DNA from: Candidatus Latescibacterota bacterium
Lineage (GTDB): Bacteria > Latescibacterota > UBA2968 > UBA8231
DNA: 20,395 nucleotides
Assembly (NCBI GenBank): GCA_022827165.1
Contig: JAJDTN010000379.1
Location: forward strand, 1 to 20,395
Reading direction: 5' to 3'
Position 1 is the first letter of the stretch. Each line of letters begins with the position of its first letter. The notes under the pieces were generated by a model. The model was not told where the DNA came from, did not search any database, and saw only the letters and a program-made list of their open reading frames with translations. Both the position numbers and the translations under genes were made by a program. Below, one piece after another: positions 1 through 8,476 of this stretch.

Positions 1-3000
1 AGTGGTCGTCTACGGTCTCGGCGAAGAAGTCGGCCAGGGCGCGCCAGAGTCCCTCGGGGTCGGCGGGAGCCCCTTCCCGGGTGTAGGGCAGGGTCGTCTC
101 CACCGCCAGGAGGATGTAGAACAGCTCGGCTCCGGCCGCCACCTGGCGCAGGCCGTGACCGGCGGCGCCGGCCTCCTCGCGTTCGACCACGGCCTGCGCC
201 AGGCGTCCGAAGTCGCCCACGTCCTCGTAGCCGCCGGCGATCCGCCGCCAGTCCTCCGGGTCGATCTCGTGGCCGAGGAAGAGCTGCGCGAGGTTGTCGT
301 GGAAGCGCTGGGCCTCGTCGGCCTGTCCCTCGTCGTACTGCCCGGTCACGAGGGCGGAGAGGGCGGTGCGGGCGTGGGCGATGAAGGCGCCGAAGGCCGC
401 GTCGGTGACGGTCCCGCGGCCGTCGCCCAGGACCTCGAAGGCCGCGGCCCGGGCCTCTTCGAAGGAGGCGGGCCGGCCGTCGACGGACTCGGCGCCGCGG
501 TGCCGCTCGTGGAGGGCCCGGGCGCGGAGGATTCGGGCCCGCAACTGGCTGCGCGCCTCGAGGGCGGCGACGGGACGGTCCTCGGCCGCCTTGTTCGAGC
601 TCTCCAGACCTTTCTCCTCGCGGAACTCTCCCAGCTCCGGGGGACGGGCCGGGTGCAGGAGCAGGCTCTCCAGCTCCTGGGAGTCCGGGTCCCCCGCGCC
701 GAGGCCCAGGCCGCGCCGCCAGTCGTCGATCTCCTCGGCAGGGGCCCCGTCGAGGAGGAAGACGCCGCCGAGGACGAGGAAGTCGGCGAAGCCGAGCTCC
801 TCCAGGGGCAAACCCCCGGCGAGGCGGGCGAGGGACCGGGCCACCAGCTCGTCGCGCCGGCGCAGGCGTTGGAAGCGGCGCAGCTTGTCGACCTCGGCCA
901 GCTGCAGCTCCGCCTCCTGGCCGAGGCGCACCTCGGCCAGGATCTGCGCGTACTCGGCGGCGGCGGCGCCGGCGTCGGAGGCGCGCAGGGCTTCGCCCAG
1001 TCGCCGGGCGCGGCGCCGTTGCCGGCGCATCGCCTGGCGCCAGCCCTCGACGGTGCGGTTCCCCAGGCCGATGCCGGCGTAGACCGGCTCGCGGCCGTAG
1101 CGCTCTCCGGCGGCGAACCAGAGCATGACGTCGAGACGGTTCAGAGCGCGCCGCCGGGCCCCGGAGGCGCCGTCGACGATGACCAGGGCGCTGTCGGGAT
1201 GGCCCTCCAGCATCAGGCGGCAGACCGCCGCCGGATCCTCGAGAAGCCGCAGCAGGGCCGCGTGCGGAATGCCGGTGTCGAGGACGTCGGCGCCCTGCAG
1301 GGCGTGCTCGTAGGAGCGCTCGGGACCGAGGACCTGCAGGGCCAGGGCGTGCAGCCGTCCGGAGAGCCGCCGCGACAGGTCGGCGCGGAGGCCGGCGTCG
1401 ATGTCGGCCGCCGAGGCCCAGCGCTCCAGGTGCGGTCCGTAGGTGGCCAGGCTGGCCTCGATCTCGGCGCCGCTGAAGCCGGCGGCGGTCAGCTCCTGAT
1501 GGGCTGCCTCGGCGACCGCCTCCAGGCTGGTGTCGCTGGTGTAGCCGAGCAGGTCCTGGGTCGAGAGGCCGGTGGGGGAGACGACGCGGATCTCGGCCGG
1601 CCGGGGCGGCTCGGGGAAGAGCTGGCGCAGGGTTCCCGGCGTCGACGGATCGCCGGGGTCGAGGCCGAGGGCGGCAGCGGCCCGACCCGCGCGCCCGCGG
1701 CGGTCGACGCCGTCGAAGCCATCGGACAGCAGGCCCGCCAGGGTCTGGCCCTCCGCGTCGAGGGCGTAGAGCAGGTGGTCCGCCGTGCCGCACAGGATCT
1801 CGAACTTGCGCATGCCGGCGGCGAACCGCCCGTCCTGGGTGTCGGGCTTGTACTCCGCCGTGAGCACCACCACCGGGGCGGCCCCCGCGGCGGGGTGGCG
1901 GCGGGAGGCGTCGGCCAGGGCCCGCCGGGTCAGCCAGACCTTGTAGAAGGGCCTGAAGCGGTTCACGTGCTCGGCGCCGGCGACCATCTTGTGCACGCCC
2001 CAGCGCGCCACCCGCGCCGTGGTGGCGCGTTCGGCGTCGTGCAGCTCCGGCTCTCCCAGGCCTTCCAAGACCTCGGCCAGGCGGGTGATCTGGAAGACCG
2101 GAACCGGCCCCCCCTCTCCCTCGCGGACGGCGAACAGCCCGCCGAGGCCGTCGACGCCGCCCAGGGCGCCGGCGGCCCAGGCCTCCCACTCGAAGCGCGT
2201 GGCGAACTCGCCGCGGCGGCCGAGGAGCCTTGCCGAGGCGCCGGCCACCCCGTCGTGGTGCTCGGCGGGAACGCCGAGCTGGCGCAGCTTCTCGGCGCGG
2301 CCGAGGGTGAGGACGAACTCGAGGAAGAGGCCGTCCTTGGGCACGCAGTAGCCGCCGTAGCCCTCGCCCGCCGGATGGATGACGCGGTCGCCGCGGCGGC
2401 TCATCTGGTCGCCCATCTCCTCGATGTCGCCGTGGCCGCTGGCCGAGACCATCAGCGACAGGGCGTTGGAGAAGGCGAAATGCGAGGCCATGCTGGCGTT
2501 CTCGCCGGTCTTGAGGATCTCGGGCTCGGCCAGACTGTCGTAGCTGCGCACGGACTTGTTGATCAGCCCGTAGATCTCTCTGCCGGCGCGCGCCGCGGCG
2601 CGGTCGGCGCCGCCGACCCACTGGGACCAGGTCTCCACCGACTCCCGCTCCCGGTGCCCTAGGTCGACGCGGCTCGGCGTGTAGAGCAGGTGGTAGCGCT
2701 TGTCGCCCCCGGCGGCGGCCCAGCGGTAGGCCGGGTCGAGGGTCAGGTGGGCGAGACCGTGGCGCAGCAGCACCTGCTTGCGGGCCGTCGTCCCGGCCAG
2801 CCGCGAGAACCGGCGCAGGTAGGTGCGCCGCCGGTCGTCGCCGTCGACGCCCGCCTGGCGGGACCAGTCGTCCACCAGGCGGCGGCGGGCCAGGAAGCGG
2901 GTGAAGCTCTCCAGGTCCTGGCGGTAGTCCTCGTCGCCCTCCACGACCCGCCCCAGGGCGTCCTGCCGGGACAGGGCGGGCTCGGCGGACCTCAGGGCCT

Positions 3001-5488
3001 CGACCTCCTCCTCGAGCTGGCGGCCGTTGCGCGCCGCCACCCGCTCCAGGGCCTGGCGGACCAGGTCCCCGTCACCCGACTCGCAGAGCCTGGCCACCTC
3101 CGCCGGGTCGGCCACGTCGCCGGGCTCCCGCTCGCCGCCGCGTTCCTCGGCCAGCTCGATGAGGGCGCCGAGGACGGCGACCTCCTCCTGGACCGAGCGG
3201 TTGCCGCCGACGACGCGCGACACGGCGGCGCCTTCGTCGAGATCCTCCTCGGCGGCGGCTTCCTCCACCTCGACCCAGATGCCCAGCTCGCGGACCACCC
3301 GCTCGCCGAGGGCGCTCAGCCGCCGGCGGTAGAACGCCCGCCGCTCGTCGACCTCGGCCTCCAGCCCGCGGGCGGCGGCGACGTTGCGCAGGGCCATCGA
3401 CTCCTCGAGCCAGGTGCGGATGTAGCCGTCGGTCATGCCCGCCGACTGGGTGGTGAGCACGTGCAGCACCGGCAGGGGCCGGCGGGGCTCGAGGGCCCTG
3501 CGGCGGAGTGACCGGGCGCGGGACTCGCCGACCTCGGCTTCCGGATCGACGAGGGTGGACCACGGCTCGTCACGGGCTCGGGCCAGGGTCCCGGCCAGAC
3601 TCGAGCCGGGCTCGGAGCGCCAGGCCGACAACAGGGACCACAGGGCCTCGAAGGGCTCCTCCTCCTCGGCCTCGATGCGGCGCCGCAGATCGCCGGCGTT
3701 CTCCGCGGCGAGGCGGGATACGAGGGCCGCGGCGCAGGCGATGTCGCCGGACGGGTCGCCGGGGGCGGAGCGCGCCCAGTCGAGGGCGGCGGCCTCGTCC
3801 CCGTCCTGACCGGCCTCCCGGCACAGGAGCCAACGGGCCGCGGAGACGTACTCCGAGTCGGCCACGTCGCGCAGGTTGGCGGCCCAGTGGTCGGCCATCT
3901 CCTCGCGGAAGGACTCCTCCATGCCGTCGATGTCGATCACCGTGCGCGTCGACTCGACGCCTTCGTCGTCGACCAGGACCTCCTCCTTGATGAACAGGGG
4001 GATGGCCTCGATCCAGTGGTCGGCGACCTCGAGCCAGCGGTAGTCGGGGCTGGAGTAGAGGCGGTCGCCGGCCAAGCGCGCCAGCTTCGTCAGGTTGTCG
4101 GCCTTGCCCAGGTAGGGCTCCTCGAACTCGTTGATCTTCACCAGCAGGTGGGAGCCGGTGGGGGAGGGGCGCTGGCTGATGACGACGTAGGCGGCGTTGG
4201 CGGAGGGGGAGCGCAGCAGCTCCTCGCGCACGCGCTCCACGAGGCCGAGGCGCCGGCGGACGAGGCGGCTCACCGAGTCGACGTCGAGGGCCGTCTGCCG
4301 GGGGCCGGCCAGCTCGTCGCCGTGGTCCTCCACCAAGGCCCGGGCCCGGTGCAGTCCCTGCATCAGGTCGTCGCGCTGGGCGTCGAGGGCGGCCTCCTCG
4401 TAGCGTTCGCAGGCGCCCTCCATCTGGATCAGGGAGACCGGCTGGCCCGCCTCCAGCAGCAGGCGCAGCTCCAGGGCCGGAGACTGCATCGCCGCGGCTC
4501 CGGCGGCGGCCTCCCAGGCCTCCTCGGCCAGAGGCTTCCAGGCCGGCGTCGGGGAGAGGCGCACGGCATCGGCGAAGAGCGCCCCCTGGTTGTGGAAGGC
4601 GCGGCTCATGCGGCCGAAGACCAGCTCCTGGCCGGCGGCCCGGATCTCGCGGGAGAGGCGGCGGATGTTCTCCGCCTCCAGGTCGCGGTCGTAGTCGCGC
4701 AGCACCCCGTAGAGGAGCAGGCGCTTGTCGTCCACGTCGGCGTCGCTGTCGAGGATCTCCCCCGCCGCCCGGCGGTCGTAGGGCAGGTCGAGACGGTCCT
4801 GGCCGAGGAGCCAGGTGATCCAGCGGTCGCGGCCGATGGTCTCCTCGCGGCTCCCCCGGCGCAGGAAGGAGGAGAACAGGTTGCCGGCGTCGAGCTCTCC
4901 GGAACCTTCGAGCAGGGCCAGGAGCACGGCCTGGTCCGGCCGTCCCAGGCGGCGGTAGAGGTCGACGACCCAGTGCAGGGACCGGCGCAGGGAGGCGCCG
5001 CGGACGATGTCGAGCTGGGCGAAGAGCCCGAGGGCGAGGAGGAGCTCGAAGCCGCGCAGGCGCTCGGGCACCTCGGCGCTGAGATCGTCCTTGGCCTCGA
5101 GTCCGATGCCGAGGGCGGCCATGGCGTCGGCCGCCAGCCACAGGCGCCGGCCGTCGAAGTCGACGAGGCGCTCGTGGTCCCGGCACAAGGCCAGCGGCCA
5201 CTCGGTGCCGGCCAGACCCGAGGCCAGCCCGGCCAGGTGGGTGTCGCCCTCGAAGCGCCGGGAGACCAGGCGCGCCGCCCGTTCGCACAGCCGGGCCGCC
5301 AGCGCCGCCTCGGGACCGGCGTCGTCGGAGACGGTGACGGAGGTGTCGGAAAAGGGGCGGGAGCCGAAGGCCAGGGCCCCGTCGGCCAGGACCTCCCCGG
5401 GCTTCCGCCGGGCGCGGCAGATCCCCCGGGGCCCGGGGTGGTCGACGAGCCGTAGGGGAAGGCCCTGGGAGTTCAGCGGTGGGGGCAC
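1..5488 (-). CDS. Giant soluble protein of unknown function, 3' end off the left edge
   Basis: I do not recognise this protein. The minus strand has one open frame of 1829 codons from a GTG at 5488 to the left edge, with normal coding composition throughout. No ATG lies between that GTG and the in-frame stop at 5570-5572, and there is no clear Shine-Dalgarno, so the start is provisional. I see no signal peptide or membrane segment, so it is probably cytoplasmic. The sequence is rich in Arg, Glu, Ala and Leu and looks largely helical, with charged, coiled-coil-like stretches near residues 705-730, 820-870 and 1485-1545. A distinctive segment at about residues 995-1075 contains GYGGYCVPKD (1043-1052), which resembles the catalytic-Cys motif of UDP-glucose/GDP-mannose dehydrogenases. 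I see no matching Rossmann GxGxxG motif, so I do not assign that activity. It lies 217 bases downstream of the lipoprotein gene on the same strand. Gene call is confident; function is unknown. Confidence 0.88.
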   Translation of the reverse strand, partial: MPPPLNSQGLPLRLVDHPGPRGICRARRKPGEVLADGALAFGSRPFSDTSVTVSDDAGPEAALAARLCERAARLVSRRFEGDTHLAGLASGLAGTEWPLALCRDHERLVDFDGRRLWLAADAMAALGIGLEAKDDLSAEVPERLRGFELLLALGLFAQLDIVRGASLRRSLHWVVDLYRRLGRPDQAVLLALLEGSGELDAGNLFSSFLRRGSREETIGRDRWITWLLGQDRLDLPYDRRAAGEILDSDADVDDKRLLLYGVLRDYDRDLEAENIRRLSREIRAAGQELVFGRMSRAFHNQGALFADAVRLSPTPAWKPLAEEAWEAAAGAAAMQSPALELRLLLEAGQPVSLIQMEGACERYEEAALDAQRDDLMQGLHRARALVEDHGDELAGPRQTALDVDSVSRLVRRRLGLVERVREELLRSPSANAAYVVISQRPSPTGSHLLVKINEFEEPYLGKADNLTKLARLAGDRLYSSPDYRWLEVADHWIEAIPLFIKEEVLVDDEGVESTRTVIDIDGMEESFREEMADHWAANLRDVADSEYVSAARWLLCREAGQDGDEAAALDWARSAPGDPSGDIACAAALVSRLAAENAGDLRRRIEAEEEEPFEALWSLLSAWRSEPGSSLAGTLARARDEPWSTLVDPEAEVGESRARSLRRRALEPRRPLPVLHVLTTQSAGMTDGYIRTWLEESMALRNVAAARGLEAEVDERRAFYRRRLSALGERVVRELGIWVEVEEAAAEEDLDEGAAVSRVVGGNRSVQEEVAVLGALIELAEERGGEREPGDVADPAEVARLCESGDGDLVRQALERVAARNGRQLEEEVEALRSAEPALSRQDALGRVVEGDEDYRQDLESFTRFLARRRLVDDWSRQAGVDGDDRRRTYLRRFSRLAGTTARKQVLLRHGLAHLTLDPAYRWAAAGGDKRYHLLYTPSRVDLGHRERESVETWSQWVGGADRAAARAGREIYGLINKSVRSYDSLAEPEILKTGENASMASHFAFSNALSLMVSASGHGDIEEMGDQMSRRGDRVIHPAGEGYGGYCVPKDGLFLEFVLTLGRAEKLRQLGVPAEHHDGVAGASARLLGRRGEFATRFEWEAWAAGALGGVDGLGGLFAVREGEGGPVPVFQITRLAEVLEGLGEPELHDAERATTARVARWGVHKMVAGAEHVNRFRPFYKVWLTRRALADASRRHPAAGAAPVVVLTAEYKPDTQDGRFAAGMRKFEILCGTADHLLYALDAEGQTLAGLLSDGFDGVDRRGRAGRAAAALGLDPGDPSTPGTLRQLFPEPPRPAEIRVVSPTGLSTQDLLGYTSDTSLEAVAEAAHQELTAAGFSGAEIEASLATYGPHLERWASAADIDAGLRADLSRRLSGRLHALALQVLGPERSYEHALQGADVLDTGIPHAALLRLLEDPAAVCRLMLEGHPDSALVIVDGASGARRRALNRLDVMLWFAAGERYGREPVYAGIGLGNRTVEGWRQAMRRQRRRARRLGEALRASDAGAAAAEYAQILAEVRLGQEAELQLAEVDKLRRFQRLRRRDELVARSLARLAGGLPLEELGFADFLVLGGVFLLDGAPAEEIDDWRRGLGLGAGDPDSQELESLLLHPARPPELGEFREEKGLESSNKAAEDRPVAALEARSQLRARILRARALHERHRGAESVDGRPASFEEARAAAFEVLGDGRGTVTDAAFGAFIAHARTALSALVTGQYDEGQADEAQRFHDNLAQLFLGHEIDPEDWRRIAGGYEDVGDFGRLAQAVVEREEAGAAGHGLRQVAAGAELFYILLAVETTLPYTREGAPADPEGLWRALADFFAETVDDH

Positions 5489-5493
5489 GGTAG

Positions 5494-5558
5494 CGGAGGT
5501 CTCATCCCCGGTCTGCGGGAGGCCGGTCGGCGGCCTTGTCGCCGGAGGTCCGGAGGTC
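5494..5558. repeat. Three copies of the 8-mer CGGAGGTC upstream of the giant gene
   Basis: Perfect copies start at 5494, 5543 and 5551; the last two are directly adjacent. They lie 6 to 70 bases upstream of the proposed GTG start of the giant gene, on the side where its promoter or leader should be. On the transcribed strand each reads GACCTCCG. They could be regulator sites or chance in GC-rich DNA. Confidence 0.4.
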
Positions 5559-5570
5559 GTCGACGGGCGT

Positions 5571-5581
5571 CACCTGAGGTG
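5571..5581. promoter_or_regulatory. Small palindrome CACCTGAGGTG, possible operator
   Basis: This is a perfect inverted repeat with 5-base arms around a single central base. GCG and CGC flank it and extend the symmetry if one T is skipped. It lies about 83 bases upstream of the giant gene's proposed start, in non-coding DNA. The single-base loop rules out a normal RNA hairpin, so a protein-binding site is the more natural reading. No regulator can be named. Confidence 0.25.
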
Positions 5582-5668
5582 CGCTCGACCGCCGGGGTAT
5601 GGAGCGGGTGAAGGTACCCCCGGTCGAAATGGAGGGCAACATCACCGCCATCCCCTCCGGCGGCGGCG

Positions 5669-5686
5669 CCGGCTCGCAGGAGCCGG
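5669..5686 (-). terminator. Hairpin after the lipoprotein gene, weak terminator candidate
   Basis: CCGGCTC and GAGCCGG form a perfect 7-base-pair stem around a GCAG loop, starting about 20 bases past the lipoprotein stop. There is no U-tract after it, so intrinsic termination is uncertain. It may only stabilise the 3' end of the message. If it terminates, the giant gene needs its own promoter in the remaining gap. Confidence 0.35.
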
Positions 5687-5705
5687 GCCGCCCCTGGCAG
5701 CTTCC

Positions 5706-6224
5706 CTATTCCTCGGCCAACAGCTCGTCGAGGTCGTACACGTCCTCGCCGATGGTGACGGTACCTCCGTAGGTCCGCGGGTCGGTGGAAATGTCGATGG
5801 TGACGTCCACCTTGACGGGCACCGGACCTTCCCGGCCCTCGATCCCGTTGGCCTCGAGGTCTCCCTTCAAGGTGAAGGGTTGGACGAGAAGGTCGAGGAC
5901 CAGCTCGCCGTCGAGGACGAGCTGGCCGTCGGCCGAGAACGACTCCAGGGTCATCGTGCTGCCGGCCACGGTCAGGGTCCCCTGCTCGCCGTCGATCGTG
6001 CCGCCCCCGGTGAGCATCAGCTCCAGAGCCTTTGCCACCACCGGCTCGAGGCTGGTGAAGAGCGCCTGCGCCTGGGCCCGGGCGGCCGCCTCGGCATCCG
6101 GCGGGGCGGGCTCCGGCTCGGTCGGGGCGTCGTCGCCGCCGCAGGCCAGGAAGAGCAGGGCCAGGGGAATGAGCAGAGGCAACCTCCGGGTACGGCGGTG
6201 AAGGCCGGGCATCTGAAGTCTCAT
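5706..6224 (-). CDS. Small lipoprotein of unknown function
   Basis: This encodes a 172-residue exported lipoprotein. The ATG at 6224 is preceded by a strong AAGGAGG at good spacing, which fixes the start; the frame is open further upstream, but that part looks non-coding. The N-terminus is basic (residues 1-14), then hydrophobic (15-27), ending in the lipobox FLAC with Cys28 as the lipidated residue. A Pro/Glu/Ala linker follows (about 33-50). The mature domain (about 50-172) has alternating hydrophobic and polar residues and many Gly, Thr and Val (for example LTVAGSTMTLESF), which suggests an all-beta fold. It ends with an acidic tail. It lies 55 bases downstream of the methyltransferase gene and may be co-transcribed with it. 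No family recognised; surface localisation is the firm conclusion. Confidence 0.85.
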   Translation of the reverse strand: MRLQMPGLHRRTRRLPLLIPLALLFLACGGDDAPTEPEPAPPDAEAAARAQAQALFTSLEPVVAKALELMLTGGGTIDGEQGTLTVAGSTMTLESFSADGQLVLDGELVLDLLVQPFTLKGDLEANGIEGREGPVPVKVDVTIDISTDPRTYGGTVTIGEDVYDLDELLAEE

Positions 6225-6279
6225 GGGATCCTCCTTCTTGCAGGTTTTCGGGTGGGAGCCGCAGCGCGGCGGCCGGCGC

Positions 6280-7023
6280 TCACGGCCTGTCCGCGCGGAA
6301 GCCGATGACCGGGGGACTGGACATGAAGTCCTCCCAGAAGGGATCGTGGCGCTGAGAGGGGTGCAGGTAGGGACCGGCCCAACGAAACCCGGAGAATCCA
6401 GCCTCCCGGAAGGAGCGCTCATAGGTCTCCGGCTCCAGGTAGTAGTTCCGGAACTCGAACCGCTCTCCATCTTCATTGGTGATCCTGTAGTGGATCACGT
6501 CCCCCTCCCGGGGTGATTCGGCGCACTCCTTCTCCAACCCGTACCGGGCCAGGGAGAGCCGGCCTCGGGGCACGTTCCGCACGTTGTCGTTGAACCCGAC
6601 GAGGCGTCCTCCGGGCCGAAGCAAGGCGTGAGCCGTCTCGACGAAGCGGAGCAGCTCCTCCCTCGTCCTGGCGTAGTTGAGGAGATAGACGGCCACGACC
6701 AGGTCGACCCGTCCGGGCAGCTCCACCGCCGCCGCATCCCGGTGGAGGTACCTGCACCCGAGGGGGCGGGCGCGCTCCTCCTCTTCGGCGAGCCTGACCA
6801 TCTCCGCCGAGAGATCGACGCCGATGACCTCGAGGGCCCCGGCGCTCTTGATCCGGCGCGTGTAGAACCCGTCGCCGCAGGCCAGGTCCACGACTCTCGT
6901 GCCTCGAAGGTCTCCGAGGATCTCGAACAGGGAGTAGGCCTCCACATATCTGCGAAATGGCAACCGCTTCGAGTCCTGGTAGGCCCCGGCGATGGCGTCG
7001 TACTGATTCTCCGATGGACTCAC
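6280..7023 (-). CDS. Class I SAM-dependent methyltransferase
   Basis: This encodes a protein of about 247 residues with the Rossmann-fold methyltransferase signature. Motif I is VVDLACGDG (about residues 44-52), followed by GAYQ/YDAI at the N-terminus, the acidic-loop motif VIGVDLS (66-72), and LLRPGGRLVG (134-143). It probably transfers a methyl group from SAM to a small molecule; the sequence does not show which. I chose the GTG at 7023 because GGGGAG lies 6 bases upstream. An ATG at 7041 and a GTG at 7050 are in frame and would add 6 or 9 residues. The gene begins 46 bases after the response regulator stop (19-28 with the alternative starts), so kinase, regulator and methyltransferase may share a transcript. 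N-terminus and motif spacing resemble small-molecule methyltransferases of secondary metabolism. The class is certain, the substrate unknown. Confidence 0.9.
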   Translation of the reverse strand: MSPSENQYDAIAGAYQDSKRLPFRRYVEAYSLFEILGDLRGTRVVDLACGDGFYTRRIKSAGALEVIGVDLSAEMVRLAEEEERARPLGCRYLHRDAAAVELPGRVDLVVAVYLLNYARTREELLRFVETAHALLRPGGRLVGFNDNVRNVPRGRLSLARYGLEKECAESPREGDVIHYRITNEDGERFEFRNYYLEPETYERSFREAGFSGFRWAGPYLHPSQRHDPFWEDFMSSPPVIGFRADRP

Positions 7024-7069
7024 GACTCTCTCCCCGCCCATGGGCCCCACCCGGTCGCCCGGGTCTCGT

Positions 7070-7468
7070 CTACCTGCGGCCGGCGCGGGGCCTCCGGGCC
7101 GTGGCCAGCAGGGAGTGCACGTTCGAGAGCAGGATCTCGTTCTTGAAGGGCTTTTCCAGCGCCCGGTCGGCGCCGGCGATACTGGCCAGGGTCGTGGCCA
7201 GCTCCGGGTTCTGGTGCATGCCGCCGCCGGACATGGCGATGATGCCGATGGTGGGGTGGCTCTTGCGCAGCCTCTTGATCATCTGGACCCCGGTCATCCC
7301 CGGCATGTTCACGTCGGTGAGGAGGATGTCGGGACTCTCGGAGGCGACGGTCTCCAGGGCGTCTTCGCAGCGCCCGGCCTCGAAGACCTCGTGGCCGGCG
7401 CTCCGCAGCAGCGTGGCCAGGGCGTCGAGCACCCTCTCGTCGTGCTCGGCGATCAGCACCTTGGCCAT
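7070..7468 (-). CDS. Receiver-only response regulator
   Basis: This is a 132-residue single-domain CheY-like receiver with no output domain. The phosphoacceptor is Asp52 in LLTDVNMPGMTG. The conserved switch Ser80 (IIAMSGGG) and Lys106 (LEKPF) are both present. The acidic pocket after beta-1 is unusual: it reads IAEHDE, so the usual second Asp/Glu is His9, with Glu8 and Asp10 on either side. The ATG lies 3 bases after the kinase stop and its GGGGAGGA ribosome-binding site lies inside the end of the kinase gene, so translation is probably coupled. It is the obvious phosphorylation partner of that kinase. With no DNA-binding domain, it must act through protein contacts or as part of a phosphorelay. 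The C-terminus is short and basic (RRPRAGRR). Confidence 0.93.
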   Translation of the reverse strand: MAKVLIAEHDERVLDALATLLRSAGHEVFEAGRCEDALETVASESPDILLTDVNMPGMTGVQMIKRLRKSHPTIGIIAMSGGGMHQNPELATTLASIAGADRALEKPFKNEILLSNVHSLLATARRPRAGRR

Positions 7469-7471
7469 GGC

Positions 7472-8476
7472 TCAGTCCTCCCCTTCCGATCTGGGGATCA
7501 GGATCTCGAAGGACGCTCCCTCGCCGGGGGAGGACTGCACCGAGATCCTGCCGTTCCATCCCCGGACCAGGCTGTCCACCACCGCCAGGCCCAGGCCCGT
7601 GCCCTTCCCGGCCTCCTTGGTGGTGTAGAAGGGCTCAAAGACCTTCGCCACCGCGTCGGGGGCCATGCCGGGCCCATCGTCGCTCACGGTGACGCGCAGA
7701 TAGGGGCCGGCCGTCAGACCGCGGGAGCCGGCGCCCCGGGCGTCGAGGTCGACGGCGTCGAGGCCGATGACGACGGCGCCCTCCCGCATCGCCTCGGCCG
7801 CGTTCTTGAGGAGGTTGGTCACGACCTGTCTGAACTCGCTCGGGTTGACGCGGATGGTGCCGGCCTCCTCGGCGATGCGGACCTCCACCTGGAGGCGGCC
7901 CCGGTAGGTCTCCCGGGCCTGGTCGGCGATCTCCTCCAGCTCCCGGGCCGCGGTCAACTCCTCGGTCTCCAGGGTGCCGCCGGCGGGAAAGGCGAGGGTG
8001 CCCCGGACGATCTGGGTGCCGTGCTCGGCGGCCTTCAGGATATGCCGGACCCGCATTCGGCGCTCCTCCGGCGAATCGTTCTGGTCGAGGTTGAGCTGGG
8101 CCAGGGTGATGATCGGCTGCAGCACGTTGTTGAACTCGTGGGCGAGCCCCCCGGTGAGGGCGCCCATGGCGGCCATCCGGCTGGTCCCGCCGAGCTGGTC
8201 CTCCAGGGAGCGGCCCTTCTCCCGCGCCTGGCGCAGGCGGCCCTGGGTGCGCTGCAGCTCGCGCGTCAGCCGCGAGGCCTCCCGCCAGCGCTGCCCCGCG
8301 AACCAGAGGACCACCAAGGCGAGGGCGGGCACGGCGGCGAGAGCCGGGCCGAACTCCGTTTTCTGGTAGTAGCGCCCCATGCCCAGGAGCGCCTCGACCA
8401 GCTCGATCCTGGCGAAGGCGAAGCCCAGGAGGGCCGTGGCGAAGGCGCCGATGATGAGGTCCCTGGTAGCTTTCAT
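7472..8476 (-). CDS. Membrane-associated sensor histidine kinase
   Basis: This 334-residue histidine kinase has two hydrophobic segments near the N-terminus (about residues 7-31 and 43-61), then a coiled-coil linker (about 66-97). The dimerisation/phosphoacceptor domain contains AHEFNN with His113. The HATPase domain carries the N box NLLKNAAEA (Asn225), G1 box DDGPG (266-270), FEPFYTTK (280-287) and G2 box GTGLGL (292-297). The short region between the two hydrophobic segments leaves almost no periplasmic sensor, so it may sense the membrane or an internal or partner signal. The ATG at 8476 gives the complete N-terminal membrane region; the frame stays open far upstream, but that part is antisense to fhs. 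The receiver gene follows after 3 bases. AHEFNN is typical of NtrB-like/HPK4-type kinases. The signal is unknown. Confidence 0.93.
   Translation of the reverse strand: MKATRDLIIGAFATALLGFAFARIELVEALLGMGRYYQKTEFGPALAAVPALALVVLWFAGQRWREASRLTRELQRTQGRLRQAREKGRSLEDQLGGTSRMAAMGALTGGLAHEFNNVLQPIITLAQLNLDQNDSPEERRMRVRHILKAAEHGTQIVRGTLAFPAGGTLETEELTAARELEEIADQARETYRGRLQVEVRIAEEAGTIRVNPSEFRQVVTNLLKNAAEAMREGAVVIGLDAVDLDARGAGSRGLTAGPYLRVTVSDDGPGMAPDAVAKVFEPFYTTKEAGKGTGLGLAVVDSLVRGWNGRISVQSSPGEGASFEILIPRSEGED

Noticed and set aside
2..2662. Plus-strand open frame of 886 codons
   Set aside because: Composition is the Val/Gly/Leu/Glu-rich pattern of antisense reading in GC-rich DNA. The opposite strand carries a continuous, protein-like frame across the same region.
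3570..5288. Minus-strand frame of 572 codons rich in Arg, Pro and Gly
   Set aside because: Shifted-frame shadow of the giant gene; residues are dominated by codons typical of an off-frame reading.
3887..5455. Plus-strand frame of 522 codons
   Set aside because: Antisense of the giant gene, with low-complexity antisense-type composition and no ribosome-binding site.
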